Notes: a model not told the origin generated them from the letters alone. A stretch of DNA of 64,000 nucleotides from Stieleria magnilauensis (GCA_007753675.1 CP036432.1:6174394-6238393), one strand, 5' to 3'; numbered from the stretch's first letter, positions 44,904 through 54,559 are shown. Numbers and translations: made by a program.

Positions 44904-46316
44904 ATGACGATTTCCGGTCCGGCAATGCACCGTCTGCTGATGGACGGATACAGAGACGTGCAACAACGCATCGACCAGATGCGGTCCGAATTCTCCTCGA
45001 TCGATGCCCAACGAGACCAATTGGGTGACGATCGCAGCGACGCGCTGATCAATCTGGCGGAATACTACCTGCCGGAGTTGACCCGCGAGTCGATCGAATC
45101 GTCTTGGGGCGAAGTCCGTGATCGCGTGCAGCAGGTCTTGATGCGAAAAGAAGACCATCGGCGTCGCGTATCGGCCGGCCTGGCCGAAGCCAACGAGCGG
45201 CGCTCGCTGCAAGAGGAGCGTTTGCTGGAAATCAATGCCGACTATGACGAAGCGAAAACCAAACAAGACGAACTCGCCTCGCAAGTCGAATCCGAATTGG
45301 CCGCCGACGAAACCTTCGTTTCACTTTCCAATCAAGCCGCGATGGCCGAAGCCGCCTTGGAACGGGCCGAAGCCAACCTGAACGAGATCGAACAGGACGC
45401 CGCGCGAAAACTGCCGGCCTACGAAAACAGCACCCTGTTCACCTACCTGAGAGACCAGAAGTACGGCACCGACCAGTACGGCAAACGCGGCTTCACACGC
45501 CGGATGGATCGTTGGCTGGCGAAATACATCGATTACCACAAAGCCAGACAGAGCTACCAGTTCCTGGCCGATACTCCTGACCAGATGCGCAAACTGATCG
45601 GCGAGGACCGTGCGGCGCTCGACACCGTGATGGAGGAACTGGAAAAGCGACGCGACCTGGTCGTCAAGCGACTCGGGCTGACCGCCGCGGTCGCCAAAGC
45701 CGAACAGTTGGGCCAGCGCCGCGAGCGTCAACTCGTGGAACTCGACAAGCTCCGCGATGAAACCGAATCGCTCCAGCGCGAGCTGACGGATCTGGAAGAC
45801 ACCCGCGGAGAATACTACCGCGAGGCCGTGTCCGCGATTCGTGAACGGCTCGCCGAGATCGACGCCCGCGACCTGGCCTCCAACGCCCGCCGAACCCCCT
45901 CGCTGACCGATGATCAAATCGTCGCTCGGATCCAGGGGGTCGACCAGAAACTCGACGATCTGGACGGCGACACCCGCCGGCATCACGACGAGATCCGTGA
46001 CATGCAGCGCTGCATCGAAGCACTCGGCCGGTTGCTCCAACGATTCCGCGCGGCAAAGTTCGACGCCGCACGTTCCCATTTCGAACCCTCGCTGGATGTC
46101 CCGGACCTCCTCGATCGGGCCAAGAACGAACGTGACATCGACGACCTCTGGGACCGACTCCGCCGCGCCCAGCGCTGGGGGCCGACGCTCAGCAAGCAGC
46201 TGGGCAACGTCGCCTCAAACCCGATGTCCCAAGTCTTGACCGGTGCGATGGCACTCGCCACCGGAGCATCCAAAAAGGACCACACCGACCGAGCCGCCCG
46301 CCGCCGCGGCCACTAA
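44904..46316 (+). CDS. Large coiled-coil protein
   Basis: A 470-residue protein rich in Glu, Arg, Leu and Ala. Long coiled coils cover about 15-190 and 240-330. Between them is a folded stretch (YENSTLFTYLRDQKYGTDQY...) with aromatic residues. The C-terminus is basic (RRGH). No signal, enzyme motif or membrane helix is seen. ATG 44904 has AGGA 11 bases upstream. It is the second gene of the plus-strand unit, and its size and architecture fit a scaffold for the FtsK-type ATPase across the divergent promoter. Function unknown. Confidence 0.75.
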   Translation: MTISGPAMHRLLMDGYRDVQQRIDQMRSEFSSIDAQRDQLGDDRSDALINLAEYYLPELTRESIESSWGEVRDRVQQVLMRKEDHRRRVSAGLAEANERRSLQEERLLEINADYDEAKTKQDELASQVESELAADETFVSLSNQAAMAEAALERAEANLNEIEQDAARKLPAYENSTLFTYLRDQKYGTDQYGKRGFTRRMDRWLAKYIDYHKARQSYQFLADTPDQMRKLIGEDRAALDTVMEELEKRRDLVVKRLGLTAAVAKAEQLGQRRERQLVELDKLRDETESLQRELTDLEDTRGEYYREAVSAIRERLAEIDARDLASNARRTPSLTDDQIVARIQGVDQKLDDLDGDTRRHHDEIRDMQRCIEALGRLLQRFRAAKFDAARSHFEPSLDVPDLLDRAKNERDIDDLWDRLRRAQRWGPTLSKQLGNVASNPMSQVLTGAMALATGASKKDHTDRAARRRGH

Positions 46317-46336
46317 AAAGCGTCAGGAGCTTTTTT
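46315..46336. terminator. Bidirectional terminator between convergent genes
   Basis: AAAAAGC (46315-46321), loop GTCAGGA, then GCTTTTTT (46329-46336) make a short stem with A-run and T-run on the two sides. It separates the coiled-coil gene (stop 46316) from the SGNH gene (stop 46340), so it can stop both transcripts. Confidence 0.75.
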
Positions 46337-46339
46337 GGG

Positions 46340-47098
46340 TTACTCGGCCGCGATCGCGCGGAAGACGTCGTCCAGCCGACGGCGAATCAAGGTCGACCAC
46401 AGGTCATAACCGGCCTCGCTGAGGTGCAGTTTGTCTTCGACGAACAACTCCGCTCGCGGCGTGCCATCCGATTTCAGGTAATGGCTTGCGGTCGGAATGA
46501 AATAGGTGTTGGGCGTCGAGAGTGCGATCTCGCGAAGCCGTGCATTGACCGCGCGAATCTTGCCCCAGGCGTCAAACCGCTTTTCACACGGCGTGATCTC
46601 GATCAAAAAAAACGGGGCGCCCGGCTGATGCTGGTGTGACACCGCGACGATGTGACGGGCGAGTGCCTCAATTTGGTCGGGCGTGTGATCGTCCGGGTTT
46701 CCGACCACGCCGTTGCCGACGAACATCACGATCGCACGATACCGGTGCGGCGACACCAATCGATCGACAAAGACGGCCATGTCGGTGAACTTGGCACCCC
46801 CATACCCGCGACGGATCGTTCGGTACGGGGCCATGTCGACGGCCATCGTCGACCAGCGGCGGATGCTGCTGCTGCCGATAAACAAGATTGCGTCATCGGG
46901 ATTCGATTCCGTCCGATTGAGTTCGTCAAACGCAGCGATGTCGTCCGCCCATTTCTTCTCCGCCGCGGCGCGGTAGGGCGCCAACAAGTCCTCGGCTCTT
47001 TTCGATACCTCCGGCTGGCCGTCTTGGGCGACCAGATTCAGGGTACCGGACGAAACCGCGGCAACGAACGTCACAAACAACAAGAACAAACGCATCAT
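46340..47098 (-). CDS. SGNH/GDSL hydrolase family protein, secreted
   Basis: A 252-residue protein with a signal peptide (about 1-24). Block I is ILFIGSSSIRRW with the nucleophile Ser. Block V is DKLHLSEAGY, with the Asp-x-x-His pair. Block III reads MFVGNGVVGNPDD rather than the usual G-x-N-D, so the oxyanion Asn is preserved but the Asp after it is changed. Relatives are esterases acting on polysaccharide side groups or lipids. ATG 47098 (or 47095) starts the signal; the longer frame to 47221 has no conserved content. Confidence 0.87.
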   Translation of the reverse strand: MMRLFLLFVTFVAAVSSGTLNLVAQDGQPEVSKRAEDLLAPYRAAAEKKWADDIAAFDELNRTESNPDDAILFIGSSSIRRWSTMAVDMAPYRTIRRGYGGAKFTDMAVFVDRLVSPHRYRAIVMFVGNGVVGNPDDHTPDQIEALARHIVAVSHQHQPGAPFFLIEITPCEKRFDAWGKIRAVNARLREIALSTPNTYFIPTASHYLKSDGTPRAELFVEDKLHLSEAGYDLWSTLIRRRLDDVFRAIAAE

Positions 47099-47276
47099 CA
47101 ACTCGATCCCATTCGTTGGAATGTCAACAGGTAAAGTCTCTCGGTGAACGAATGGCACATCATAGTCCAACTCGCCCCGGCCTGGCCGCCCCGCGGTACC
47201 GCTGAGACTCCATTGGTCCACGCTGCGATCGTATCGCGTATCCTATGGAGTCGTCCCACTTTACCGAGGCGTTCCA

Positions 47277-50246
47277 TTGATTCATCCGCACCCCATCGCG
47301 TTCGTCTTCGTCACCCTGACTCTCTGCGGTGGACCATTGTTTCCCGTCGGCAGCGAACACGTCAGGGCCGACGAGATCGCCAGCGTCGACCCAAACGCCC
47401 GCCCCGCCTGGATCTGGGGCACCCAAGATCGCGTCGCCGGTCAGCGCGTCACGTTTTCAAAACCATTCCAGGTCCGGGCGGCGGTCGCTCGTGCAACGAT
47501 GCATCTGGCCGCAGACTTCACCCGATGCTCGGTGACCTTGAACCGACGACCGTTGGCCCAGTTGGATGAATACGCGCCCTGGATGCAGTGGGACGTGACC
47601 GACCGGCTTGTCACGGGAACGAATCAGGTGTCGCTCGACTGCACCAGCGGCGATGGACCTGCCGCCATCGCGATGAGCCTGGAAGTGGTCTACGCGGATG
47701 GATCGATCGAGACCCTTGCCAGCGGTGAGGATTGGGCGACGAATCGTGGCGCCGCCGTTTCCTTGGGAAGCGTCGCACCGGAGTTTTGGAACGTTTCCGA
47801 ACTCGCCCAGATCTCGCCCTTCGAAGACTACGAACAATGGCGTCGGGCCAGCGGAGCGGATGCGGGAACCGACCCGGCAACCTTTGTGACGCAGCCGGGT
47901 TTCGAAGTCGATCTGGTTCGCTCGGCCGGACCGGACGAAGGTTCATGGGTCAGCATGGCGCTGGATCCCCAAGGCCGAATCACCATCGCACGTGAAGACA
48001 AAGGGCTGTTGCGGATGACTCTGTCGCGTGACGGAAAACGGATCACTGCGGTCGAGACGATCAACGACGAGCTGCGAGAATGCCGAGGCTTGCTGTACGC
48101 CTACGACGCGCTGTACGCCAACGCCAACAACTCCAAAGGTATGTATCGTCTACGCGATACCGATGCCGACGATCAGTTCGACCGAGTCGAATTGTTGCGA
48201 GAATTTCCCGGCCAAGTCGGTCACGGAAGAAACGACTTGGCGCTCGGTCCAGACGGAATGATCTACTCCATTCATGGCGATTCGGTCGAACTGGCAACCG
48301 AGAACATTGAAGATCACACCTCGCCCCTGCGGGCGGCTCGCAAGGGGCAACGATCCGAGGAAGGCCATTTGATCCGAACCGACCGCGACGGATCACAATG
48401 GGAATTGGTCGCGTCGGGCTTGCGAAATCCATTCGGAATCGATTTTAACGACGACGGTGAAGTGTTCACCTACGACGCGGACAACGAATACGACATGGGA
48501 TCTCCCTGGTATCGCCCGACCCGCATGGTTCAATTGGTCTCCGGCGGCGACTATGGATGGCGACGGACCACGAACGGGCAATGGCCGCCTTATTTCCCGG
48601 ACCACAGCGACAACGCCCTACCGACCGTCGACGTCGGAAAAGGGTCACCGACGGCGGTCAAATCCGGGGCGCGGAGTTCATTCCCGCCGCATTACCGACG
48701 AGCCCTCTTTGCACTCGACTGGGCCTACGGACGCATTTTGGCTTGTCACCTTTCCCCGCGTGGAGCCGGATACGCGTGTCGCGTTGAAACCTTTCTCGCC
48801 GGCCGGCCGCTGAACGTCACCGACTTGGATTTCAGTCCCGACGGCGACCTGTTGGTCATCACCGGCGGACGCAAAACACAATCCGCTCTCTACCGCATCC
48901 GCTACGTCGGCCCCTCACAAGACGCCGCCCCCCAGACCGAGCAACAAACGCAACGACAAGCGTTTTCAAATCGTTCCAGGACGCTGCGACGACAACTGGC
49001 GACGCTCCATCACCCGAACACCGAAAGCCTGGCGACCGCCTGGGAACAGTTGGGCCATCCCGATCCGCTGATTCGCAACGCCGCACGCATCGCGATCGAA
49101 CACCAGGACCTTGCCCGCTGGCGCCAAGCGGCACTGTCTGAACCGGATCCGGAAACTCAGGTGACCGCGCTGCTGGCACTCGCCCGCGCGGGCAACATCG
49201 ATGACCACGACGCAGTGCTTCATGCCTTGGACGCGATCGCACTCAACACGCTGTCGTCGTTTGGGAAACTTTCCATGCTGCACGCCTACCGCTTGATCCT
49301 GGCCGATGTGTCAACGGTCGATTCAACGGCAAGCAACAGATCCAAGCAACGTCTGATGCGTTGGCTGGAAACGGAGCCCCATGCCACGGTCGCGCCGCTG
49401 GGAAGCGGGGGCTCGGTCCATGAAGTACTCTGCCGACTGGCTGCCGATCACCACCTCGCAGGTGTCGTCCCGCCGTTGATGGACTTGTTGCGTGCCGGGC
49501 AAAGCCAGCGCGATCGGATGAATGCATTGTTCATGCTGTGTCACCAACCCGACGGTTGGTCGATCGATGATCGCATCCTGTTTTTCGAAGCGCTCGGCGA
49601 ATTGGAACGGACGGCGTTTTCCGGTGCCGGAATGCCCGGCCGGCTGAAACAGATCCGAGACCATGCGATCGCGCAACTGACCGAAGACGAACGCGTTAAG
49701 CTTGCGTCACTGATCCAACCGTCAACGCTTTCGCAAGCGACACCGAAACAGGTGTCCCGGCCGCATGTCAGAAAATGGGCATTGGACGAACTGGTCACCG
49801 CCCTCGATCAGCTTTCACAACCGGGCGATGCAGAACGTGGCGAAGCCTTGTTCCGCGACGTTCTGTGTGCGTCGTGCCATCGCGTCGCCGGCCGAGATGG
49901 GGTTCTGGGGCCAGACCTCTCTTCGTTAGCAGCCCGTTTCAGTCAACGCGATATCCTGGCGTCGATCGTTTCGCCGTCGGACGTCATCGCCGAAAAGTAT
50001 CGCAGCGTGCAGGTGGTGACAACGGATGGCAAAATCGTCAGCGGCCAAGTCGTTACTGGTGGCGATTACCGATCGTCGAATCTTCAGCTCGCGACCGATC
50101 CGCTAGACCCCGGCAAAGTCGTCGAGATCCCGAAAGCAGACATCCAGCTTCACCGCCCCTCGGACGTTTCACCGATGCCGGAGAATCTGCTGGACACGCT
50201 GACTGCCCGCGACGTCGCCGATCTACTCGCTTTCTTGACCCAGTAA
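47277..50246 (+). CDS. PVC-type haem-binding CxxCH propeller protein, secreted
   Basis: A 989-residue protein. After a signal peptide (about 1-33), residues 40-185 form a beta sandwich, possibly lectin-like (WIWGTQDRVAGQRVTFSKPF). About 200-545 is a six-bladed glucose/sorbosone-dehydrogenase-like propeller (GLRNPFGIDFNDDGEVFTYDAD, SGGDYGWRR). Helical HEAT-like repeats follow to about 830. A cytochrome c domain with CASCHRVAG near 864 ends the chain. These proteins are a planctomycete-verrucomicrobial family thought to couple sugar oxidation to electron transfer. The TTG at 47277 is favoured by GAGG seven bases upstream. No partner gene is adjacent. Confidence 0.92.
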   Translation: MIHPHPIAFVFVTLTLCGGPLFPVGSEHVRADEIASVDPNARPAWIWGTQDRVAGQRVTFSKPFQVRAAVARATMHLAADFTRCSVTLNRRPLAQLDEYAPWMQWDVTDRLVTGTNQVSLDCTSGDGPAAIAMSLEVVYADGSIETLASGEDWATNRGAAVSLGSVAPEFWNVSELAQISPFEDYEQWRRASGADAGTDPATFVTQPGFEVDLVRSAGPDEGSWVSMALDPQGRITIAREDKGLLRMTLSRDGKRITAVETINDELRECRGLLYAYDALYANANNSKGMYRLRDTDADDQFDRVELLREFPGQVGHGRNDLALGPDGMIYSIHGDSVELATENIEDHTSPLRAARKGQRSEEGHLIRTDRDGSQWELVASGLRNPFGIDFNDDGEVFTYDADNEYDMGSPWYRPTRMVQLVSGGDYGWRRTTNGQWPPYFPDHSDNALPTVDVGKGSPTAVKSGARSSFPPHYRRALFALDWAYGRILACHLSPRGAGYACRVETFLAGRPLNVTDLDFSPDGDLLVITGGRKTQSALYRIRYVGPSQDAAPQTEQQTQRQAFSNRSRTLRRQLATLHHPNTESLATAWEQLGHPDPLIRNAARIAIEHQDLARWRQAALSEPDPETQVTALLALARAGNIDDHDAVLHALDAIALNTLSSFGKLSMLHAYRLILADVSTVDSTASNRSKQRLMRWLETEPHATVAPLGSGGSVHEVLCRLAADHHLAGVVPPLMDLLRAGQSQRDRMNALFMLCHQPDGWSIDDRILFFEALGELERTAFSGAGMPGRLKQIRDHAIAQLTEDERVKLASLIQPSTLSQATPKQVSRPHVRKWALDELVTALDQLSQPGDAERGEALFRDVLCASCHRVAGRDGVLGPDLSSLAARFSQRDILASIVSPSDVIAEKYRSVQVVTTDGKIVSGQVVTGGDYRSSNLQLATDPLDPGKVVEIPKADIQLHRPSDVSPMPENLLDTLTARDVADLLAFLTQ

Positions 50247-50283
50247 GATTGTACGCTGCGGCTGGTGTGCCGCTCGCGTTGAC

Positions 50284-50315
50284 CGACCGGAGGGCTCGCG
50301 CCCTGCCGCTAACAA
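50284..50315. repeat. REP-like half site, family 5
   Basis: CCGGAGGGCTCGCGCCCTGCCGCTAAC matches the right arm of the nested palindrome at 63486-63613. It occupies most of the gap between the CxxCH gene and the convergent metallophosphoesterase. Confidence 0.65.
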
Positions 50316-50362
50316 CAACACCCACCCGGGTTTCAAAACACGTAATATTGATCGCAAGAACA

Positions 50363-51268
50363 CTAAACGAACTCACGATCGGCCTGTTTGCGAAACCCTT
50401 TCAACTGGATCGTTCCGTCTTGTTGGATCTCCATCGTTGCATAACCGTTGTTCTCCTCTCCGGAACCTTCCACCATGGCCACCAGCGTGCAGTAGTGGAT
50501 GCCGTGGATTTCTTTCAAGTCATTTTGGTGACTGTGACCTTGGAAAACGGCCAGCACATTTCCCGACGCCTCCAGAATCTTGCGCACGTCAGCGTTGTTC
50601 TTCACGCCGTGATTGTTGCTGACGTCCAAACGCTGGTGCGCGAACACGATCGTCTGGTTGTCGGTACCCGCCAGATCCGCCGCCAACCACTCCAGTTCTT
50701 CTTGCGGAACGTTCGCGTCGGTCCATTGAAAATTCTTTCGGCCATAGGGCTGACCGTCGGCGCGAAAACAAGAATCCAGGACCACGAAATGAAACCCCTG
50801 GCGATCGAACGAGTAATACGGCTTTGCTTGCCCCACGCTGCCGAGGAACTCTTCTTTCATCAGCGTGTCGACGCAGTGATTGCCTAACACATAGTGCCGA
50901 TCGTCACAGATCGCCGAAAACTCTCGATTGATGGTCTGTAAATATCGTTGTTCGGTTTCAACCTCCTCCGCCGCATCGATCAGATCGCCGAGTTCGACCA
51001 GACAAGTGATGCCCTGGCGTTCAAATTCGGCAGCGGCTTCGGCAAGTTTGCCGCGTGTTTCCCGATAGTGCCGGGTGCCGGCGGCAGGCTTGTCGGCGTA
51101 GTGCAAATCGGTAACTAGTCCGACACGAAGGCGGGCGGTGTCATCCGCAGCCGACGCGGCAGCGACCGGGAGCGTTGCAGCCCCGAGCAACAGCGTTCCG
51201 TTTCGAAGCAGCGCCCGGCGGCCGAGTCGTTCTGTGGTCGGTGCGGCAGGGGAATGTGAATCAGTCAT
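50363..51268 (-). CDS. Calcineurin-like metallophosphoesterase, exported
   Basis: A 301-residue protein with a twin-arginine-type signal (GRRALLRNGTLLLGAATLPV). The five phosphoesterase motifs are present in order: VTDLHYAD, ELGDLIDA, LGNHC, AHQRLD and GHSHQND. It should hold two metals and hydrolyse a phosphomono- or diester outside the cytoplasmic membrane. ATG 51268 follows GGAG. It is 37 bases after the EEP phosphatase gene and is co-transcribed with it. Substrate unknown. Confidence 0.9.
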   Translation of the reverse strand: MTDSHSPAAPTTERLGRRALLRNGTLLLGAATLPVAAASAADDTARLRVGLVTDLHYADKPAAGTRHYRETRGKLAEAAAEFERQGITCLVELGDLIDAAEEVETEQRYLQTINREFSAICDDRHYVLGNHCVDTLMKEEFLGSVGQAKPYYSFDRQGFHFVVLDSCFRADGQPYGRKNFQWTDANVPQEELEWLAADLAGTDNQTIVFAHQRLDVSNNHGVKNNADVRKILEASGNVLAVFQGHSHQNDLKEIHGIHYCTLVAMVEGSGEENNGYATMEIQQDGTIQLKGFRKQADREFV

Positions 51269-51305
51269 TGGTACTCCGTCTAAATAGGAGAAGTTCCGCA
51301 AGACC

Positions 51306-52109
51306 TCAATTTGGCGATAATTCCACCAGGGAAAAAATCGCCCGATGATCCGACGCGACGGCCTCCTCCAGAACACGGGTTTCAACGACTCGCCAACGGT
51401 TCTCGGGACGATACAAGATGAAATCGATCTGGCGGGCGGGGCGGGCAACGGGAATGGTCGGCAGGGGCTGGTCGTTGACGCTGGTCCAACGAGCCGCCAA
51501 CCGCGTCAGCGTGCGGCTTCCGGCAACGTCATTCAAGTCACCCAACAACAACGCCGGCTGGTCGGCGCGATCGGAGATCAACTGCTCGATCGCTTGGGCC
51601 GACGCGAACCGTTCCTGGTCCTCGCGGCGATGATCAAAGTGGGTCGCCAACATCACGATCGGCTTCGCCGAGGATGGCACCTGAATCTCCGCCTCGATCA
51701 CGCCCCGTTGTTCACCGTCATCGATGTTAGGCAACCGATGATTTTGATGGCGAACGATCGGATATCGAGACAGAACCGCGTTTCCGTAATGACCGCCCTG
51801 CAGCGGGATGTTGGCACCAAACACGACGTTCATCTTCGTCAGACGCGCCAACTCGGCCGGTTGGTCGACCGATCGGCTGCGGCTGGCGTTTTGGTCAACC
51901 TCTTGCAACGCGACCAGGTCGGGCTTGACGGACAAGATCACTTGAGCGATTCGCTCCAGATCAAGCTTCCCGTCGATCCCTTCACCGTGGTGAATGTTGT
52001 AGCTGAGCAGCCGCAACCGCAGCGGTTCGTCCGCACGGGCGACGGTGGTCACCCACAGTGCCGCGCAAACGGCGATCAGAATCAATCTGGTTTTGAGCAT
52101 GTCATACAT
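51306..52109 (-). CDS. Endonuclease/exonuclease/phosphatase (EEP) family protein, secreted
   Basis: A 267-residue protein with a signal peptide (1-26) and EEP motifs LLSYNIHHGEG, DLVALQEVD, TTHFDH-like ATHFDHRR, LLGDLNDVAGS and SDHRAIFS, so all catalytic acids and histidines are visible. The family covers DNases and inositol/sphingolipid phosphodiesterases; an exported member next to a metallophosphoesterase suggests phosphate or nucleic acid scavenging. The Gfo/Idh/MocA stop is 25 bases upstream. Confidence 0.9.
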   Translation of the reverse strand: MYDMLKTRLILIAVCAALWVTTVARADEPLRLRLLSYNIHHGEGIDGKLDLERIAQVILSVKPDLVALQEVDQNASRSRSVDQPAELARLTKMNVVFGANIPLQGGHYGNAVLSRYPIVRHQNHRLPNIDDGEQRGVIEAEIQVPSSAKPIVMLATHFDHRREDQERFASAQAIEQLISDRADQPALLLGDLNDVAGSRTLTRLAARWTSVNDQPLPTIPVARPARQIDFILYRPENRWRVVETRVLEEAVASDHRAIFSLVELSPN

Positions 52110-52134
52110 TCAGGGAAAGGTGTATTTGCGGTGA

Positions 52135-53475
52135 TCACGACCAGGGATCACGTTGTTCACGGACCAACATTTTGTTGGCCGCGTCGTCGTCGACAAAACG
52201 TTCGTTGTCGGCATCCCATTTGGCGACGCGGTGCGGCCCCGTTTCGGGAAACAGACGGATCATCGCGTTGGCGATGTGACAGAGTACGGCCGAGGAGTGG
52301 CCGGTTTCAACGGGCGCGCGTGGTTCGTCACGCGATTTCACGCAATCGATGAAATTGGCCAGATGAGAACTGTGCGGGTCGTCGATCCCCTTCGGTTTTT
52401 GCGGACATACGGCGATCAGTTCCGGATCCGAAGCCGACGTCCCGTCATAGCCCGTTTGCAACCAACCGTCGGTGCCCTCAAACCGAGTTTGCACCTGTTC
52501 GGAACCGCTTTCGCAAACCAATTCGACACCGTTGGGATACAGGCACCGGAATCGGGTTTGAGTCGCTGTGTTGAACAGACTGCCGGTGGGCAGGAAACTC
52601 GCGTTTTGACATTCAATCTCCGTCGGCCCGCCGGTGTCCAGCCCCATGCCCCAGTGCGCCATGTCGTTGCAGTGGGCACCAAAGTTCGTGATCTGGCCGC
52701 CGGAGTAGTCGTAATGAAACCGGAACCGATACAGACAACGGTCCTGGTGATAGGGTGCGTCGGGGGCGGGGCCGAGCCAGCTGCGATAGTCAAACGTGCT
52801 CGGCACCGGCATCGGTTTCCAGCCCGGCGGTGGGCTGATTTTATTATTGAATCCGACCTTCGTGATCACCCGCTTGATTCGTCCGATCTTTCCGGCCTTG
52901 GCCGCTTCGCAGACAAACCGACTGACCGGGTTGGATCGTTCGTGGCTGCCCGTCTGCAGGATGCGATTGTTCTTGCGAACCGCATCGATCATCTGACGTC
53001 CGTCGGCAACTGAAAACGTCAGCGGTTTTTCGCAATAGACGTCTTTGCCGGCTTCCAATGCCATCACCGTGATGATGCGGTGCCAGTGATCCGGAACGAC
53101 CACAACGACGGCGTCGATGTCATCGCGATCAAGCACCTCGCGAAAATCAGCATACGCGTCGCAGTTGGTCGACCGACCACCTTTCGCCTTCTTTTCCGTT
53201 GCAGCGTCGACCATCTTCTTGGCCGGCAAACGTCCGTAGAAGTGATCGGGCTCCTTGTACCCGAAACTCCCTTCGTTCACATCACACACCGCCAGCACGT
53301 TGCCAAGATCGCGAGCGAGGAATCGTTTCAGCAACCCCATTCCTTGGTTTCCGGTTCCGATGAACGCGACATTGATTCGGTTGCCGGGCGAGTCGGCTCC
53401 GAGAACGGCGGGGCTGACGACCAGCGGCGCGGCGACGGCGAGGGATTGCTGCAAGAATTGACGACGGCTGGTCAT
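52135..53475 (-). CDS. Gfo/Idh/MocA family oxidoreductase, exported (second copy)
   Basis: A 446-residue oxidoreductase. SRRQFLQQSLAVAAPLVVSP is a twin-arginine signal. INVAFIGTGNQGMGLLKRF is the Rossmann start and YCEKPLTFSVADG holds the EKP motif. The C-terminal half includes NFGAHCNDMAHWGMGL. It is only moderately similar in layout to the enzyme at 2151. ATG 53475 is used, with AGGA eight bases upstream, in preference to the 12-residue-longer frame. It lies between DUF1080 (53789) and EEP genes on the same strand. Sugar oxidation is inferred from the family. Confidence 0.93.
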   Translation of the reverse strand: MTSRRQFLQQSLAVAAPLVVSPAVLGADSPGNRINVAFIGTGNQGMGLLKRFLARDLGNVLAVCDVNEGSFGYKEPDHFYGRLPAKKMVDAATEKKAKGGRSTNCDAYADFREVLDRDDIDAVVVVVPDHWHRIITVMALEAGKDVYCEKPLTFSVADGRQMIDAVRKNNRILQTGSHERSNPVSRFVCEAAKAGKIGRIKRVITKVGFNNKISPPPGWKPMPVPSTFDYRSWLGPAPDAPYHQDRCLYRFRFHYDYSGGQITNFGAHCNDMAHWGMGLDTGGPTEIECQNASFLPTGSLFNTATQTRFRCLYPNGVELVCESGSEQVQTRFEGTDGWLQTGYDGTSASDPELIAVCPQKPKGIDDPHSSHLANFIDCVKSRDEPRAPVETGHSSAVLCHIANAMIRLFPETGPHRVAKWDADNERFVDDDAANKMLVREQRDPWS

Positions 53476-53788
53476 GGCATTGGTCCTGCGATCGTGAGGT
53501 TCAAAAAACACGCGTTGCCCCTGGGGAAACGGAGACGTTCAGCATACTCGCTTCCGCGGGCGCCAGTTTCATCGGGCGGTCGAATGCTCCCGCGATGACG
53601 GAGTCGCCTTGACACGGGCGAGAAACAAACTGCCGTCGGCGCCGCGTCGTTCCGCCGCCGCATTCACATCCAAGAGCGATCAGCAAACGGTTGATCACCC
53701 ATCGTCATCAGCCCATCGGACCACGCCTAATGATTGGGGAACATTGATTCAATCCACAGGCCGGTCAGCGTCTGGGCAAATCTCGGAT

Positions 53789-54559
53789 TTAGAAGTCCGT
53801 TTCGAGCTCGTCCAGCATCAGCTCTTTGATCCAGGCGTTGCGATAGCGCACATCATGGCCTTCGCATTGCAGTTTCAGGCCTTGGGGCGTGTCGGTGATC
53901 CCAAACCCGTTGTCGTTTCCGCCGTCGACGCCCGAATTCGGTCCGCCCCAGACTTTGTTGATCGTTTGGTTGACGTGAACTTTCTTGCCGTTGAAGTACA
54001 TCGTCACCATCGGTTTTTCGACCAGTTTGCCGTCCCGGAAACGGGCGGCGCGAAAGACCAAGTCATAGGCGTTCCATTTGCCGACACCGTTGTAGGCGTG
54101 GTACGGCGATTCCGTTTCGTTGATCACCGCCCCCATGCCGTGCTTTGACTTGTCGCCGTCCAGGACTTGAATTTCGAAACGGTTTTGCAGATAGACGCCG
54201 CTGTTGCCGCCGGGCTTCATGATCAGAAACTCGATGTGCAACCGGAAATCCCGATACGGCTTTTTCGTCACGATGTCGGCCGTGCCATACTTGCCTCCGT
54301 CGGCCGCCCGATCGTCGGTCATCACACAGGTGCCGCCGTCGACGGGGTCCTCGACAATCTTCCATTTGATCGGCAACGACGAACTGAAACGCGGCCCTTC
54401 CCAGTACGTCCATTTTTCGTCCAACATGTCGCGGGTCCCGTCGAGGATGACTTCCGCACCCTCGATCGGCTCAGCTCCGACACCGACATGATCCGCAGCG
54501 GAGGTGGTCACAGCGACCAAGGAAACGGAGAGGAAAAGCAGGGCGTGGATTGATTTCAT
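53789..54559 (-). CDS. DUF1080 (3-keto-disaccharide hydrolase) family protein, secreted (second copy)
   Basis: A 256-residue protein: signal peptide to about TSAAD, then one DUF1080 domain with GGNSGVYLQNRFEIQVLD and a YRNAWIKEL terminus. It lacks the extra N-terminal region seen in the first copy. It is transcribed towards the Gfo/Idh/MocA gene, 313 bases ahead; that gap has no gene. The two probably work in the same 3-keto-glycoside route. ATG 54559 begins the signal peptide; the longer frame from 54637 has no conserved content. Confidence 0.9.
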   Translation of the reverse strand: MKSIHALLFLSVSLVAVTTSAADHVGVGAEPIEGAEVILDGTRDMLDEKWTYWEGPRFSSSLPIKWKIVEDPVDGGTCVMTDDRAADGGKYGTADIVTKKPYRDFRLHIEFLIMKPGGNSGVYLQNRFEIQVLDGDKSKHGMGAVINETESPYHAYNGVGKWNAYDLVFRAARFRDGKLVEKPMVTMYFNGKKVHVNQTINKVWGGPNSGVDGGNDNGFGITDTPQGLKLQCEGHDVRYRNAWIKELMLDELETDF

